Source: Vombatus ursinus
Taxonomy: Eukaryota; Chordata; Mammalia; Diprotodontia; Vombatidae
DNA length: 64,000 nucleotides
NCBI RefSeq assembly: GCF_900497805.2
Contig: NW_020954616.1
Location: 1,275,732-1,339,731, forward strand
Direction of reading: 5' to 3'
This document shows positions 44,770-55,745 of the stretch, one piece after another. The position numbers were made by a program, and so were the translations under genes. Every line of letters starts with the position of its first letter. The stretch's first letter is position 1. The notes below the pieces were generated by a model. That model was not told the origin of the DNA. It searched no databases and worked only from the letters and a program-made list of their open reading frames with translations.

Positions 44770-45073
44770 TAACGGCCTGTGCCCACCCTGAAAAGCTAGG
44801 AGTGATGTTTGGAGAAAAAGGAAAGAGAGATGGCCCTTGAACCTTCCCTCCATCCTGTGACCTTCATGGCTACAGAGGGAAAAGGAGAGGAAGAGAGAAA
44901 AGGAGGACAAAAAGAGGTTTAGTGTCAGAGAAGGAGCTGAGGCAGGAAGATCTTGTGTCCTCAGCTAAGGCAGAGGGCTCCAATGTGGGGGTGGAGGCTT
45001 GGGATCAGGGTGGGCAAACGACTGGATGTTTTGTGTCTGAGAGTTCTGAGCCAAAAGGCAGCAGTTTAAGCAC

Positions 45074-45467
45074 AATAAAGAAGCTACAACAAGTTTCAGT
45101 ACTGAGGTAGTCCTAGTTTCTAGAGGGAAATAGGGAGGGGGAGGCATTGCCCAGGGATAGACCTGAGGGCTTTGCCCATCTTCCCTCCTGCTTTGATGGC
45201 CACCATCATATCATTGAGTGCAACCTTTGGAGTTTTCCTTTCCAGAAAATCAGATGAATGGAGGCAGGGTGGTGGTAAAATTTACCTTCCCAAGCTTCAC
45301 CTGACTATTCTCAACTTGCTCCTCCGGATCTCTTTGTTTCAGAAATGAATGGAGAGAGAAAGGGGAGGGGTGTGCCTGGCTCCAAAGAGCATCTAGGAAC
45401 CAATAAAGGCACTGAGGTGCCCACTAAGCTGGGCTGATCTCCCTGGGGACATGCGACAATCAATAAA
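45074..45467 (+). promoter_or_regulatory. Three further AATAAA signals downstream of VSIG8
   Basis: AATAAA occurs at 45074-45079, 45402-45407 and 45462-45467. These could give longer VSIG8 3' UTRs, but chance occurrences cannot be ruled out. Confidence 0.35.
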
Positions 45468-45549
45468 AATGACCTTTCTGTGGATCAGTGGCATTGCTGA
45501 TTTAAAAAAAGAAGGCCATGATGAGATAGTTAATTTGTAGGTGTTATTT

Positions 45550-45705
45550 AGAACTAAAAAGGAGGGATTTTAGAGATTATTTAGTCCAACGACCTCATTT
45601 AAAAAAAACCCAAAACAAAAAAACTGGGGTTCATTGTAGGGGAATCAATTGGTGTTTACAAGCTAGTTAGGAACAGAAATGGGGCTAGAACCCAGGACTT
45701 CTTAT
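45550..45705 (-). repeat. MIR-type element
   Basis: Contains gattatttagtccaacgacc, then a decayed body to ggggctagaacccaggactt. Confidence 0.6.
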
Positions 45706-46065
45706 TATAGGCAGTGACAGAGATGCATTTTGTACCTTTGTGAAGCAGAAGAGGTGAATCTATCCTAGAGATCCCTCAGTTCAAGATATCTCTGTCTAGT
45801 TTTCCAAGTCCAGGCTGCTCCAGACCACTCCTGGCCCAGCCCCTTTTCTCTTGGTGTCTCAGAAAAGTCTGCCATTTCCTAATTCCACCCTGCTTCTACC
45901 TTTGGGCTACAAGTGACACCTCAGGTTTTCTTCATGTGGTTCTCTGGCACTCTGACAAAGCCTGAGCAGAATTCCCCCCAAAGTCCTAGTACTCTGGAGG
46001 CCGGTCTCACCTAAGTTTCCAGCAAAAGGAGGGTAAAGGTGGTAGAAAGAGGAGGGAAGGTAGCA

Positions 46066-46068
46066 TGT

Positions 46069-46107
<39 letters not shown>

Positions 46108-46132
46108 TGTGTATGTGTGTGTTTTGTGTGTA
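46066..46132. repeat. (TG)n microsatellite
   Basis: TG run with occasional TATG interruptions. It produces low-complexity Val/Cys and Thr/His frames on the two strands. Confidence 0.97.
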
Positions 46133-46217
46133 TTGGGGTGGTGGTATGGATGGACAGGTGGAAGGACAAGAGTAAGTGGGTAAGTCCCCAGCCTACCTTC
46201 ATGTATATGGGTAGTAA

Positions 46218-46396
46218 ATGGTGGGAAATGTTGTATTTGGAGTCAGAGGACCTGAGTTTGAATCATGGCTCTGCCACTTACAATCTGCATGACCTTGGGC
46301 AAATCACCCAACCTCTCTAGAGAAGGCCTATTTTCTCATAAATGAGGTTGGTTGGCTTAGATAAACTCTGAAATCCTTCTTAGCTCTAAGGGTATT
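46218..46396 (+). repeat. MIR element
   Basis: Contains tttggagtcagaggacctga, gcatgaccttgggcaaatca and ccttcttagctctaagggta. Confidence 0.85.
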
Positions 46397-46419
46397 ACCT
46401 TAAAGGTAGCATGGTGTAG

Positions 46420-46506
46420 CTTCAGGGTGGGGATTCGGTCAAAAGGCCACACTTAAGGACCTAGCAGGCCACATGTGGCCTTAAGGCTTCAGGTTCCTCA
46501 CCCTTG
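46420..46506. mobile_element. Shortened copy of the palindromic hAT-type MITE
   Basis: Starts cagggtgggga, then reads ttcggtcaaaaggccacact, taaggacctagcaggccaca and tgtggccttaaggcttcagg to CCTCACCCTTG. It matches the right arm of the 10.2-kb element; the left arm is missing. It sits inside a MIR-like SINE (46398-46640). Confidence 0.75.
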
Positions 46507-47094
46507 AAGCATGTAGTAAGCTGGCTTCAAATTTAGAAAGATCAGGGTTCAAGTTATGAGTGACACCTACTGGCTGTGTGACCCCCCTGGGCAAGGCACC
46601 TAACCTAACCTCTCTAGAAAACTGAAAAAGACTGTCAGTTGCAGAGAAGAGCCAATCAGCCTTGGTAGAGAGAGTCCCCTTTACCAATGAAATTAAAGAT
46701 CTAGTCTCTATTCCTTACGATCCTGTGGAAGTTTCAAAAATTTTGAAACACTAACTGGACTGGTTGGAAGCCCTTTCGGATAACTGAAAAAGGGGCCTAA
46801 TGCACCACCAAAGAGCAGAGCTATGTCTTCAGGTCAGCAGCTACCTGGGATGCAGCACGTGAGGGAAGGGAAGGAACAAGCAATACTTTTAAGTGTGCCT
46901 TTGCAAATGCACAGGTTTTTAGTACTGGGTTAATCTGCTCTCAGTGACCTTTAGGGATTTCATTTGGTGACGTCAAGTCAAATGTGTCAGAGGAAAGACG
47001 ATGTCATAAACTCTGACATAGACTATAGACTAGATCAAGCATTGGACACAGAAAGCCCAATTTGCAAATGCAGGGGGCTGGGTTTCCTCATTTG

Positions 47095-47245
47095 GAAATG
47101 TTAGAGGAGAGGAAAGGATCTTAGATGTAATTAGTCCAGGCCCCTCCTTTTACAGGTGAGGAAACTGAGGACCAGGGAGGCATAGATGATTTGCTCAAGG
47201 TCGCAGAGCTAGTAAGTGGCTGAATTAGGATTTGAACCCAAGTCC
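47095..47245 (-). repeat. MIR-type element
   Basis: Contains cttttacaggtgaggaaact, tttgctcaaggtcgcagagc and ggatttgaacccaagtcctg. Confidence 0.8.
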
Positions 47246-47249
47246 TGAG

Positions 47250-48110
47250 GAAAGGAGAAGGTAATGAATGTGTTGGTCTGAGATATTGTTAACTTAGCAG
47301 CGTACCCCTGATTCCCAGGAGACAGACATCTGGGGCAGAGAATGGAGTCTTTGGTAGTTGGGGGAGGCCAGGGAACTGGCAAACTTGGCCAGAGAAGATG
47401 AGGGTAAGGCATAGGAACAGAGGCTGAAGAAGGATGCTTGTCTGAAGAAAGGTGCACATCCTCTTTCCTCTGGGAGATGGGTCAGGGGAACAGAGAACTA
47501 GAGTATCAAACAGACACATCCATCCCCATGTATAAGTGACTGGATTGGACTCACTCCTACCCTAAGGTGGGCAGAAGTGACCTTGGAAAGCTCTGCCCAA
47601 CTGGATGGGGGAGTCTCTAATCACAGCCTCAGGGAGTGGTAAGCAGGAAGCTGGGGGCAGATTAGGAAGGAAGGCTGCTCATAAATGATCTCTCTTCAGT
47701 GGCATCACCTTCGGTTCTACTTCTTTCCCTCACCAGGTATAAAGGTTATAACACCAAGGGAGATATACTAACAGCAGCAGCGAGAAAATTTTCAGTTAAA
47801 TATCCAAGAAGGACTTCCCATTAACAGGTTAAGCAGATAGTGATGAAAAGATAACTTAAGGCAGCCCCCAGAAGGAAAATTTCCCCACCATTTCCAAGGC
47901 ACTCTCACAAGGGAAGGAGAGGAGAATTTATTTTATAAGTACCATTCCCTTACACCTATCCCACTGAAGTCCTGTCCAGTATCTCAGGCATTAGAGTTCA
48001 CAAGTGGCCAGCTGCTTTCTGAAAGACTATTTGCTGAAAGGTAACCAGAATAGTCTCATTTTTTTTTAAACTGTAGCTCGCTTGAAACAGGTTTCCCCAT
48101 AAAACAGATT
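47250..48110. other. Intergenic, no confident feature
   Basis: No gene recognised. 47800-47840 (ttaaatatccaagaaggact) resembles CR1/L3 in passing but is too short to assign. Confidence 0.35.
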
Positions 48111-48126
48111 TTTATAGTCCCGTTCT

Positions 48127-48287
48127 ATTTTTTTTTTTTGGTGAGGCAATTGGGATTAAGTGACTTGCCCAGGGTCACACAGCTAGTAAGTGTCAAGTGT
48201 CTGAGGCTGGATTTGAACTCAGGTCCTCCTGACTCCAAGGTAGGATCTCTATCCACTTTGCCACCTAGCTGGCTCCTCTCCCCTCCC
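48127..48287 (-). repeat. tRNA-derived SINE with short target duplication
   Basis: Minus-strand copy. The T run at 48128 is the reverse poly-A and the body ends ccacctagctggctcct. The flank cccgttct is repeated at 48119-48126 and 48288-48295. Confidence 0.87.
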
Positions 48288-48554
48288 CCCGTTCTGTTCC
48301 TCATTCCACCCTCAAAATTGATATAGCTTTGTGTATTTTGGCCTCTGAAGACGCAAGATCCATTCCCCTCACAGATAGGTCGAGATTGTTTTCTTTGCAG
48401 CCACCTGAACCCCAACTCAACGCTTTCTGTGGATTCTACCTGAAGAATTTCCATGCAATAGCAACTTCCTTTCCTGAGCACCTAGCTCTGGGATCTCTGT
48501 TACCCAGTCCCTTCCCCTTTCCTGCATTCTTTTTTTTGTTCTTTCTGGCTTCAT

Positions 48555-48725
48555 GGTCTAGTGAGATTGGAGTCAGAAAGTTGGGTTCAGACTCTGTCTC
48601 TGCAACTTACTCTGTGTGACCATGGGGTAGGTCATTTAACCTCTCTGGGCTCAGTTTCTTCATCCGTAAAATGAGGTGGTTGAACTAGGTGATCTTTAAG
48701 GTTCCTTCCAACTCCAAACCTTCAG
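48555..48725 (+). repeat. MIR element
   Basis: Contains ttggagtcagaaagttgggt, gtttcttcatccgtaaaatg and ggtgatctttaaggttcctt. Confidence 0.85.
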
Positions 48726-48959
48726 TCCTAAATCAACTTCTTTAAATGACTCAAGTGCCTTCCCATTTCCACACAACCCTGAAATCGAGCCCTCAAGTTG
48801 CTAGCACACTTGAAGGCTAACAGAGTTCAATTCCACACTTCTAGGTCTCTGTTTCTTCCTCTTAAAAGCATGATTATAAACACAAGCACATCTACAACCC
48901 AATCACACTGGATTACTGTGGCTCTAGACAGACTGGAGTTATTCTTAATTCTATATAAT

Positions 48960-49395
48960 TTAGGGAACAAACGTTTTTTAAGTACCTATGTTCAGGCACT
49001 GTGCTTAGCAAAACACTTTAAGAATATTATCTTATTAGGGGCAGCTAGGTGGCGCAGTAGATAGAGCACTGGCCCTGAAGTCAGGAGGACCTGAGTTCAA
49101 ATCCTGCCTCAGACCAAACACTTGACACTTACTAGCTGTGTGACCCTGGGCAAGTCACTTAACCCCAACTGCCTAAAAAAAAAAAAAGAATATTATCTTA
49201 TTTGATCCTCACAACAACCTTGGGAGATAGGGTGCTGTTATTGTCCCCATTTTATAGTTGAAGAAACGGAGGCAGGCAGATATTAAGAGACTTCCCAGGG
49301 TCACACAGCTAATAAGTGTCAGAGGCTAGATTTGAACTCAGGTCTTTCTGATTCCAGGTCCAGAGCTCTATCTACTTCACCATTTAGCTGTCTCT
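48960..49395 (-). repeat. MIR-type element split by a younger SINE
   Basis: Left part is caggcactgtgcttagcaaa. The right part, from 49203, is gatcctcacaacaaccttgg, ccccattttatagttgaaga and cagggtcacacagctaataa. The SINE at 49037-49185 sits between. Confidence 0.85.
49037..49185 (+). repeat. Young tRNA-derived SINE with perfect 17-bp target duplication
   Basis: Near-canonical body from aggggcagctaggtggcgca to poly-A. The flank aagaatattatcttatt is repeated exactly at 49020-49036 and 49186-49202. Among the least diverged SINEs in the window. Confidence 0.96.
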
Positions 49396-50064
49396 TCCCT
49401 TACAGGCTTTAGTCTCCAGATCTGTAAAATTTTGGAGTTGAAATAAGTAACCTTTACCATATAGTCATTCTAGATTGCTAAGAGTATGTAACAGAAATGT
49501 AACTAAGGGAGTTTGTTGAGTTATGCGCTCCTGTGATATTTAAGAAACATACACATACAACACGTATACACATACACGAACTGGAATAATCTGAGAGTAA
49601 CTCTGACTGGGGACAGGTGTATGAGTGAGATACCCTTTGGCTGTTTCCTCTAGGCCAATTTCAACAGCTCTACCTGGATACCTCCTAAATATGTAAGCCA
49701 GATGGGCCCTTTGGTTCCAAGGGAGCTGCATGCAGACAGATTGGCAAGACCCTTCACCGGGGTCAAAGGCACCCAGAGAAGGCAGGTACCTCAGCAGAGA
49801 AGAGAGTAAATGAGTGCTGGGCTTGAGTAGCCAGCATAAGGTATGAGTTTGGTTAAAGGCTTAAGAGGGGTCAGTAAGGATGTGAGTGGAGAGCTCAGGC
49901 TCTGGTGGCTCATCCCTCTGGGGTCATGAAGGGCCCAGGTTAAAGTCAGCAGTTGACTCTTGGATCCAGACGAGTTTGTGTTTTTGGTGCTTCTTGTTAA
50001 TATTAGTATTACCCTTAGGAACAGCAATTATTGGCAATATTAACAGTAGCACAGAGATTTCAGA

Positions 50065-50370
50065 ACCTCAGAAGAGAAGACATCTTTGTCCTCTTCTGTT
50101 TCTGATGGTTTCTCCTCTGCCTCTTTCTTCTTGTCTTCTAAATATAGATGTTCTCCAAAGTTTAGTTCTCAGTACTTGTCTTTTCTCTATTAATTTTCTC
50201 AGAGATTCCAGTCACTCCCTTGACTTCAACTACCCTCTCCATTGCCTAGCGCATAGTAGGTGCTTAATAAATGCTTTTTGAATTGAATTGAATTGAATCT
50301 CTCTACTCACAAATCTGTGTCTCTGACCTCCGAAAATCAGGTCTCGTTTCTAACTTCCAGTTGGACATTT
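50065..50370 (+). repeat. L2 RT-region fragment with an inserted L2-type tail
   Basis: Reading on + gives an L2 RT-like stretch around 50145-50230 (DVLQSLVLSTCLFSINF). It is interrupted at about 50238-50300 by a cctagcgcatagtaggtgct tail with GAATT repeats, then resumes. Confidence 0.6.
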
Positions 50371-50705
50371 TGGGAAGATACAGAGGAGAGTCACAAAAGA
50401 TGGGCAGGCATGGACTAGTTTTGACACGCACCTCAGGAGGGAATAAACAAATTACTGAGATCATAGATCCACTGGAATGTTAGAGTAGAAGTTGCAAAGA
50501 GACAACTTTAGTCTTGATGTCAAGAACTTCCTAACAATTAGAACTGTCCACAAGGAGAATAGGCTGTCATAGGAGGTAACAAGTTCCCTAAGATTCTGGA
50601 TGGCCGTTTGTTGGCTATGCTTTAGTGGGTACTCCTTTTGGGGTATGATTGTCTGCTGTGGTGCCTTCTAACTCTAAATATTCTGTGATTCTGTGATTGC
50701 CAACT
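50370..50705 (+). repeat. L3/CR1-like LINE 3' end
   Basis: Contains tagaagttgcaaagagacaa, cttgatgtcaagaacttcct, ggatggccgtttgttggcta and ttctgtgattctgtgatt, the CR1-type terminus. Confidence 0.75.
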
Positions 50706-51500
50706 GAATGTCCCACTGGCCCTTTTCTTCAGGTGCATTGTGCCCAGAAGAGAGCTTGATCATTCTCCATTCCTATATACTCAATGGTCTCCCTCCTCTA
50801 ACTTCTGCATTTCTCTCATTGACTGGATCTTTGACTCACACACAGCCTGGGACTCTGCTCCCTCTTCTGCTCTTCCCACCTCCTATCCATCACTATCCTT
50901 TCAAGTCTCTCTCCAGTCTCTTTCTTTCCATTCTCTGTCCTGATTTTCTGGATGACCTTTTCATTCTTCCAGGATTCCTGCCAGAGCTTCATCTCTTCCT
51001 TCTATATTTTCAGCCTCCAGTTCTTTCTGTCGGTGACTTGAGTGGACACAATTTAACAGCCCATCTTCAGGAATTCCTCAGCTCACTCTGGCAGCTCTGT
51101 ACAGGCAAACCCTGCTTGCCCCCTGTCCCTGCCCATACCCCACCCCTGCCTATCACTAAGCCTTTGTATAGCTTGTTCCTCTTGTCAGGGAAGCCTCCCT
51201 CCTCCTATCCTGACCCAATTTCACAGCTCTCTTCACTCTTCCCTTCTACAGAAAAGTCCATTTTCCATATAGTTGATTCCTTATCATTCCTTCTAAGCTT
51301 TACCCCTGGATTTCCAAGAGAGACAGCCACAACATTTTTAATTGATTCACTTACCCTTGTCTTTGTCTATGGATTAGAGTTATCTAGGTATCCTCCATCA
51401 GACTAGGAACTCCTTAAGGGCAGGGACAATGTCTCTTCTTTCTTTTAGGTTTCCCTCACCCCTACTGACTAGCAGTGCCCTCAGGGAGTGCTCAAATATG
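50706..51500 (+). other. CT-rich stretch with a 232-codon open frame, L2-like end
   Basis: The frame at 50708-51406 is the longest outside the genes. Its product is Leu/Ser/Pro-rich with no recognised domain. The sequence is pyrimidine-rich and ends in an L2-like block (actaggaactccttaagggc). Most likely transposon-derived or chance; not called as a gene. Confidence 0.5.
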
Positions 51501-51764
51501 TGTAAGAAATCAATCACCTTATCCTGTCTCAGGTAGTGGGACCACCACAGTTTTAGCAAATGGAGCTCAGGCAGGAAATATTTGCTCTCTTCCACTGTAC
51601 CTCCATTCTAGCTGCATTCAGGAATCCCTTCTCTGTCTTGACGAGAATTGACGATTACTACAAAGTTGTATCCATCTACTCTGTGTGACTTTCAAGGTGT
51701 TAAAATTTCCCTGGCTTGAGAGCCAGTGTGCTATGGGGGAAAGTTGGTTGGACTTGGAGCTTGT

Positions 51765-52090
51765 AGGAACATAAGATTCAGATCTGGAAGAGGACTTAAA
51801 GATCATGCCCAACCACTGACCATCCCCTCACCATTTTTCAGATGGGGAAACTGAGGCCCAGAGAGGTTTGGTGATTTGACCAGGAACACCCAGGTACTAG
51901 TATTGGGATTTAAAACCTGGTATGATGACTCCAAATACAGTGTTCAAGAGGTCTAAATTTGAATCCTGACTCTGATACCAGCTATCATAATAGCTGTGTG
52001 ACTTCAGGCAAGTCACATCTACAAACTTCAATTTATTCATCTGTAGAATGGGGATAATATTATAATGAAAGCATTTTGTAAACCCTTAAA
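51765..52090. repeat. Two MIR-type elements in opposite orientation
   Basis: 51765-51945 is reversed (cagatggggaaactgaggcc). 51945-52090 is + (tagctgtgtgacttcaggca, atctgtagaatggggataat). Confidence 0.75.
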
Positions 52091-52124
52091 TATTCTCAAC
52101 TTTTTGCCATCTGAAAATTTGGTA

Positions 52125-52500
52125 AGATAGATAGACAGAGCATTTATTAAAGCATTTACTATATGCCAGCACTGTGTAAAGACCTGAGGATACAAATACA
52201 GACAAAAAACAAAAACAGAACAAAAAACCAACCAGAATCTCTACCCTTAAGGAGCTTAGATTCCTTTTTTTTTTTTTTTTAGGCAATTGGGGTTAAGTGA
52301 CTTGCCCAGGGTCACACAACTAGCAAGTGTGAAGTGTTTGGTCTGAGGCTGGATTTGGACTCAGGTCCCCCTGACTTCAGGGCCAGTGCTCTATCCACTG
52401 CGCCACCTAGCTGCCCCAGGAGCTTAGATTCTTACAACACATAACAGGGAGGTATAAAGGGATCAGAAAAAGATATCCACGAAGTGGCAAGGTAAAAGAG
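52125..52500 (-). repeat. L2-type 3' end split by a SINE
   Basis: Contains agcatttattaaagcattta and agcactgtgtaaagacctga, then continues after the SINE with ttacaacacataacagggag. Confidence 0.65.
52264..52417 (-). repeat. tRNA-derived SINE with 14-bp target duplication
   Basis: The minus-strand copy begins with a reverse poly-A of about 16 T. The flank aggagcttagattc is exact at 52250-52263 and 52418-52431. Confidence 0.95.
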
Positions 52501-52734
52501 TCAGGAGCAGGGCTGAGAGAGGAGTGAACATAGATGGCCTGGGCACATCATGAAATAGTGATCCCAGGTAGGAAATCACCAAATAAGAAGAAAGGGCTGC
52601 AGAGGCAGAGGCATTTCCAGGGTGAGAAAGCTGCTAACTAGTAGGCAGAAAATTTCAGAGTCAGGATTGAAGCTTGGGTGAAAAGGGACAGGCATGTTGT
52701 CTATGCTATCATTCAAGTCACTGATTAAAAAAAA

Positions 52735-52990
52735 AAGGGTTAAATAACATAAATCCCTAGGGCACTCCATTAGAGTTCCTGCAAAATTGAAATCAGACTA
52801 CTAATGACTACTGTTTGGGTCAGGTGATTGAACCTGTTTTGAATCCACCCAACTGGATTATGTTATTGGTGAAGCTCACATAGCTCCATCTTGTCCACAA
52901 GTATAGAATGAGGGTCTTTGTCAAATGATTTGCTAAAATCTTAGTAAAGATTTCATAAACTATATTTACAAAATGGTAAATTATATTTAC
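52735..52990 (-). repeat. L3/CR1-like LINE, RT region
   Basis: On the minus strand the segment at about 52860-52960 translates in the style SFDKDPHSILVDKMEL, then GWIQNRFNHLTQTVV nearer 52800. This is the known CR1/L3 RT motif block. Frame changes and stops are present. Confidence 0.75.
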
Positions 52991-53049
52991 CCAATGCTTT
53001 TGATCAAAACCTTATCCAAAAAAAAATAAGTATAAGGTATCATGTGCGT

Positions 53050-54240
53050 GAATGCTATGAGTTTATTTGTTTATTTATTTTTAACAAAAACCCACTTATC
53101 CAAGTTAATAGCAAAACAGAAATCAGAGAAAGCGTTCATAGGAGTATGCAAACCAGACAATATAGGGTAAATGAGCTCTCCCACTGAGAGTGAGATAACT
53201 CAACTCAATCAAGAGAGTCTCAGACCTCAACTAAGAAGAAATTCCCCAAAATCTGCAGTTTAGCAAGGTAAGGATTGGGACATGATAGAGATTGCTAGCT
53301 CCTCTTCATGTTGGCTTCTTCCCAGAATCTTTCTCTCCTTTCAGGAACTTGAAGAGAGGTTGGAATGACACATCTTACCTCTCAAAGCTGGAAGCCTGAG
53401 GAGCCTAAGATCTCTTCTCTCTCTGTCACCAACTCTACTCACCCTAATGCTAAAGGGTCATTGAGTAATCAATCACCACCAGCGAGGAGCGAGTCCTATA
53501 CAATTGGCCCTTTGATCCAAGGGTTTTAAAAGTTAGTCTGACACGAATTCTGTTTGTTGAAGCCAAGCTGGCACTTTGTGATCACAGCTTCCTTTTTTAG
53601 ATTTTTCACTAACCATCCCTTTAATAATATGCTTTAAAACTTCAGGGGTGGAAGTCAAACTATTTGAATGAATGGATGGATGAACAAAATAAAATTATTA
53701 ATCACTTACTACATACCAAGCAAATATTGTGCTGTGGATAGAAATACAAGAGTAAAAACAGTCTCTGACTTCAAGAATCTTGATATTATATTTTGATTTG
53801 GGAAGTTACAAGGGTGGTGAGTGGAGCTATAGGGGAATAAGATGATATATTCTTTTCAGTAACTTTGGCAGTACTGATATGATTATGATTCTAGAATAGG
53901 AAATGGGGAGGAGGGAAAAGAAAGGAGGAGGGGGAAAAACAATGTGGAAGAGATAGCCAGGGAATAAAGTGAGACATGGTTAAAGATAACTTTGCCTGAT
54001 ATAATGGACCATGTGAGGCACTCACCAATCAGGTCAGTTGGCTAGGAACTTGCAGACTCTCTTTTCCTCTCTTTTTTGTTATTATTCTTTCATCCACCCA
54101 GAGTACCAGTCCTTTTCTTTCTTTGATGCTCCTCTTTCCCCCAGCAGAACTCAAAAATACTTTGTTGTTAACAAGAAATTCTGATATTCTAAGCTTTCCT
54201 TTCCTCCAGCTCATTCTGAGCTTTAGTGATCCTAATGCTA
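53050..54240. other. Intergenic, little recognised
   Basis: An L2-type 3' end (about 53675-53790) is likely. The rest is unassigned, with no gene. Confidence 0.4.
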
Positions 54241-54249
54241 TTCTTACAG

Positions 54250-54480
54250 TGTTCTGGGCCTAGAGTCAGGAAGACCTGAGTTCAAATCCAGCTTCAGGTA
54301 CTTAATTAGCTGTATGTCTCTGGACAAGTTACTTAATTGCTGTCTGCCTCAGTTTCTTCATCTGTAAAATGGGGATAATAATAGCACCTACCTCCCAGGT
54401 TGTTCTAAGAACTAAATGAGATAATATTTGTAAAAATGCTTAGCACAGTGCCTGGCTTATAGTAGGTGCTTAATAAATCT
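54250..54480 (+). repeat. MIR-type CORE-SINE, nearly full length
   Basis: From ggcctagagtcaggaagacc through cctcagtttcttcatctgta and ataataatagcacctacctc to acagtgcctggcttatagta, with a TTCC tail. Confidence 0.85.
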
Positions 54481-54699
54481 TTCCTTCCTTCCTTCCTGGA
54501 CCATGCCACATTTTTGAATTCATCTTAGTGTGTTTCCTTTCATCTTCTGTGCAGGGCTTTTAAAAATCTGGGCTGGTTGCTAAATTTCTTATGTATTCAT
54601 ATCTGTCTCTTTTGAGAACATCTCCCTTTTTCTCCTCATCAGAATTGTTTCTTTTGTGTCTTAATTATTTTGTTTTAATTAATTTTGTGTCTTAATAAT

Positions 54700-55020
54700 T
54701 CCCTTTTTCAGTATTTTCCATCCGTTTTAGATTGTCTTTCCTTACAGAATATAAGTCCACGAAGTTCTCCCTTTCCAATCTCTGAGATCTTTGAAATCTG
54801 CTTTCCCCAAATCTAGAGTCCATGTCATATTCTGACCATATTTCTTCTTCTCCTCTACCACAAACCAGAAGAGGGAGGGATTATTTTCTCGCAAGGAATC
54901 CATGATTTCTATCCTAGCAACAATGTCCTCTCTGTTGTTGAGAATCTGATCCAGAACGGAAGTTGCCTCTGTCAATTCCTCTGCTTTTTGGACACTCAGA
55001 AAAAAGAATTATCAAGTTAC
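54700..55020 (-). repeat. L3/CR1-like LINE, end of endonuclease region, still partly open
   Basis: The open frame at 54742-54975 reads TEATSVLDQILNNREDIVAR, continues through a SLRENNPS-like block, and ends with LDLGKADFKDLRDWKGR. It matches the CR1/L3 pattern in which a LDL-TNREE block is followed by a DFRRA-F-LFR block. It is a LINE fragment, not a host gene. Confidence 0.65.
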
Positions 55021-55144
55021 AGAGCCTGGGATCATAGACCTAAAATATCTCTAATCTAACCAAAGAGATTGACCCCATTTACTGGACTAACAGGCCAGGC
55101 TTGTGTCTGTTTCATATCTGGGCTTAGCCAGGTGCTGTGCTATT

Positions 55145-55345
55145 TTTAGAGTAAAATCATAGATATTTAGAAGTAGAAGGGACATTAAAGGTGATCTAGT
55201 CCAACTCACTTTATTTTATACATGAAGAAACTGAGGCCTAGAGAAGTTGTATGACATAAATAGAAGAGCTGGGATTTGAACCTAGGTCCTTTCACTCCAA
55301 AGCCATCGCTGGTTTCAATGTGTAACACTGCTCTCTAGCCTGAGT
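55145..55345 (-). repeat. MIR-type element
   Basis: Contains gaagtagaagggacattaaa, gtgatctagtccaactcact and atgaagaaactgaggcctag. Confidence 0.8.
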
Positions 55346-55489
55346 GCCTTTTCTGCATAGATTCATCTAAACTTAATTTCTTGCTCCTGAATTCTAAAAC
55401 TTCAATGAAAGTAACACACATGGGTTTATGAGTTAGTATGCCTGGGGGCAATCTTTTTATTCCTCTGCTAATTAATAGTTCTACTGCTA

Positions 55490-55745
55490 ATTAATAATAA
55501 TAATAGTTAACATTTATATAGCACTTTAAAATTTCCAAAGTGCTTTCTGTATATCATCTCCTTTGATCGTCACAAAAACCTTGTGAGGTAGGTGCTATTA
55601 TTATCCCCATTTTACAGATGGGAAAACAGAGACTGGGAAAAATCAAGCTACTTGCTCAGAAGTTAGTAATTGCTAAAGGCAAAATTTGAACTCAGGGCTA
55701 TCCTGATGCAAACTTAGAGCTTTACCCACTATGCCACCTAGAAAC
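55490..55745 (-). repeat. MIR-type CORE-SINE
   Basis: Starts taataataatagttaacatt, then tatatagcactttaaaattt and ccccattttacagatgggaa, ending at TATGCCACCTAGAAA. Confidence 0.85.

Noticed and set aside
44323-44910. 195-codon minus-strand frame
   Set aside because: Antisense shadow of the last VSIG8 exon.
50708-51406. 232-codon open frame as a possible novel gene
   Set aside because: It is Leu/Ser/Pro-rich from pyrimidine-biased DNA, has no recognisable domain or splice context, and ends in L2-like sequence.
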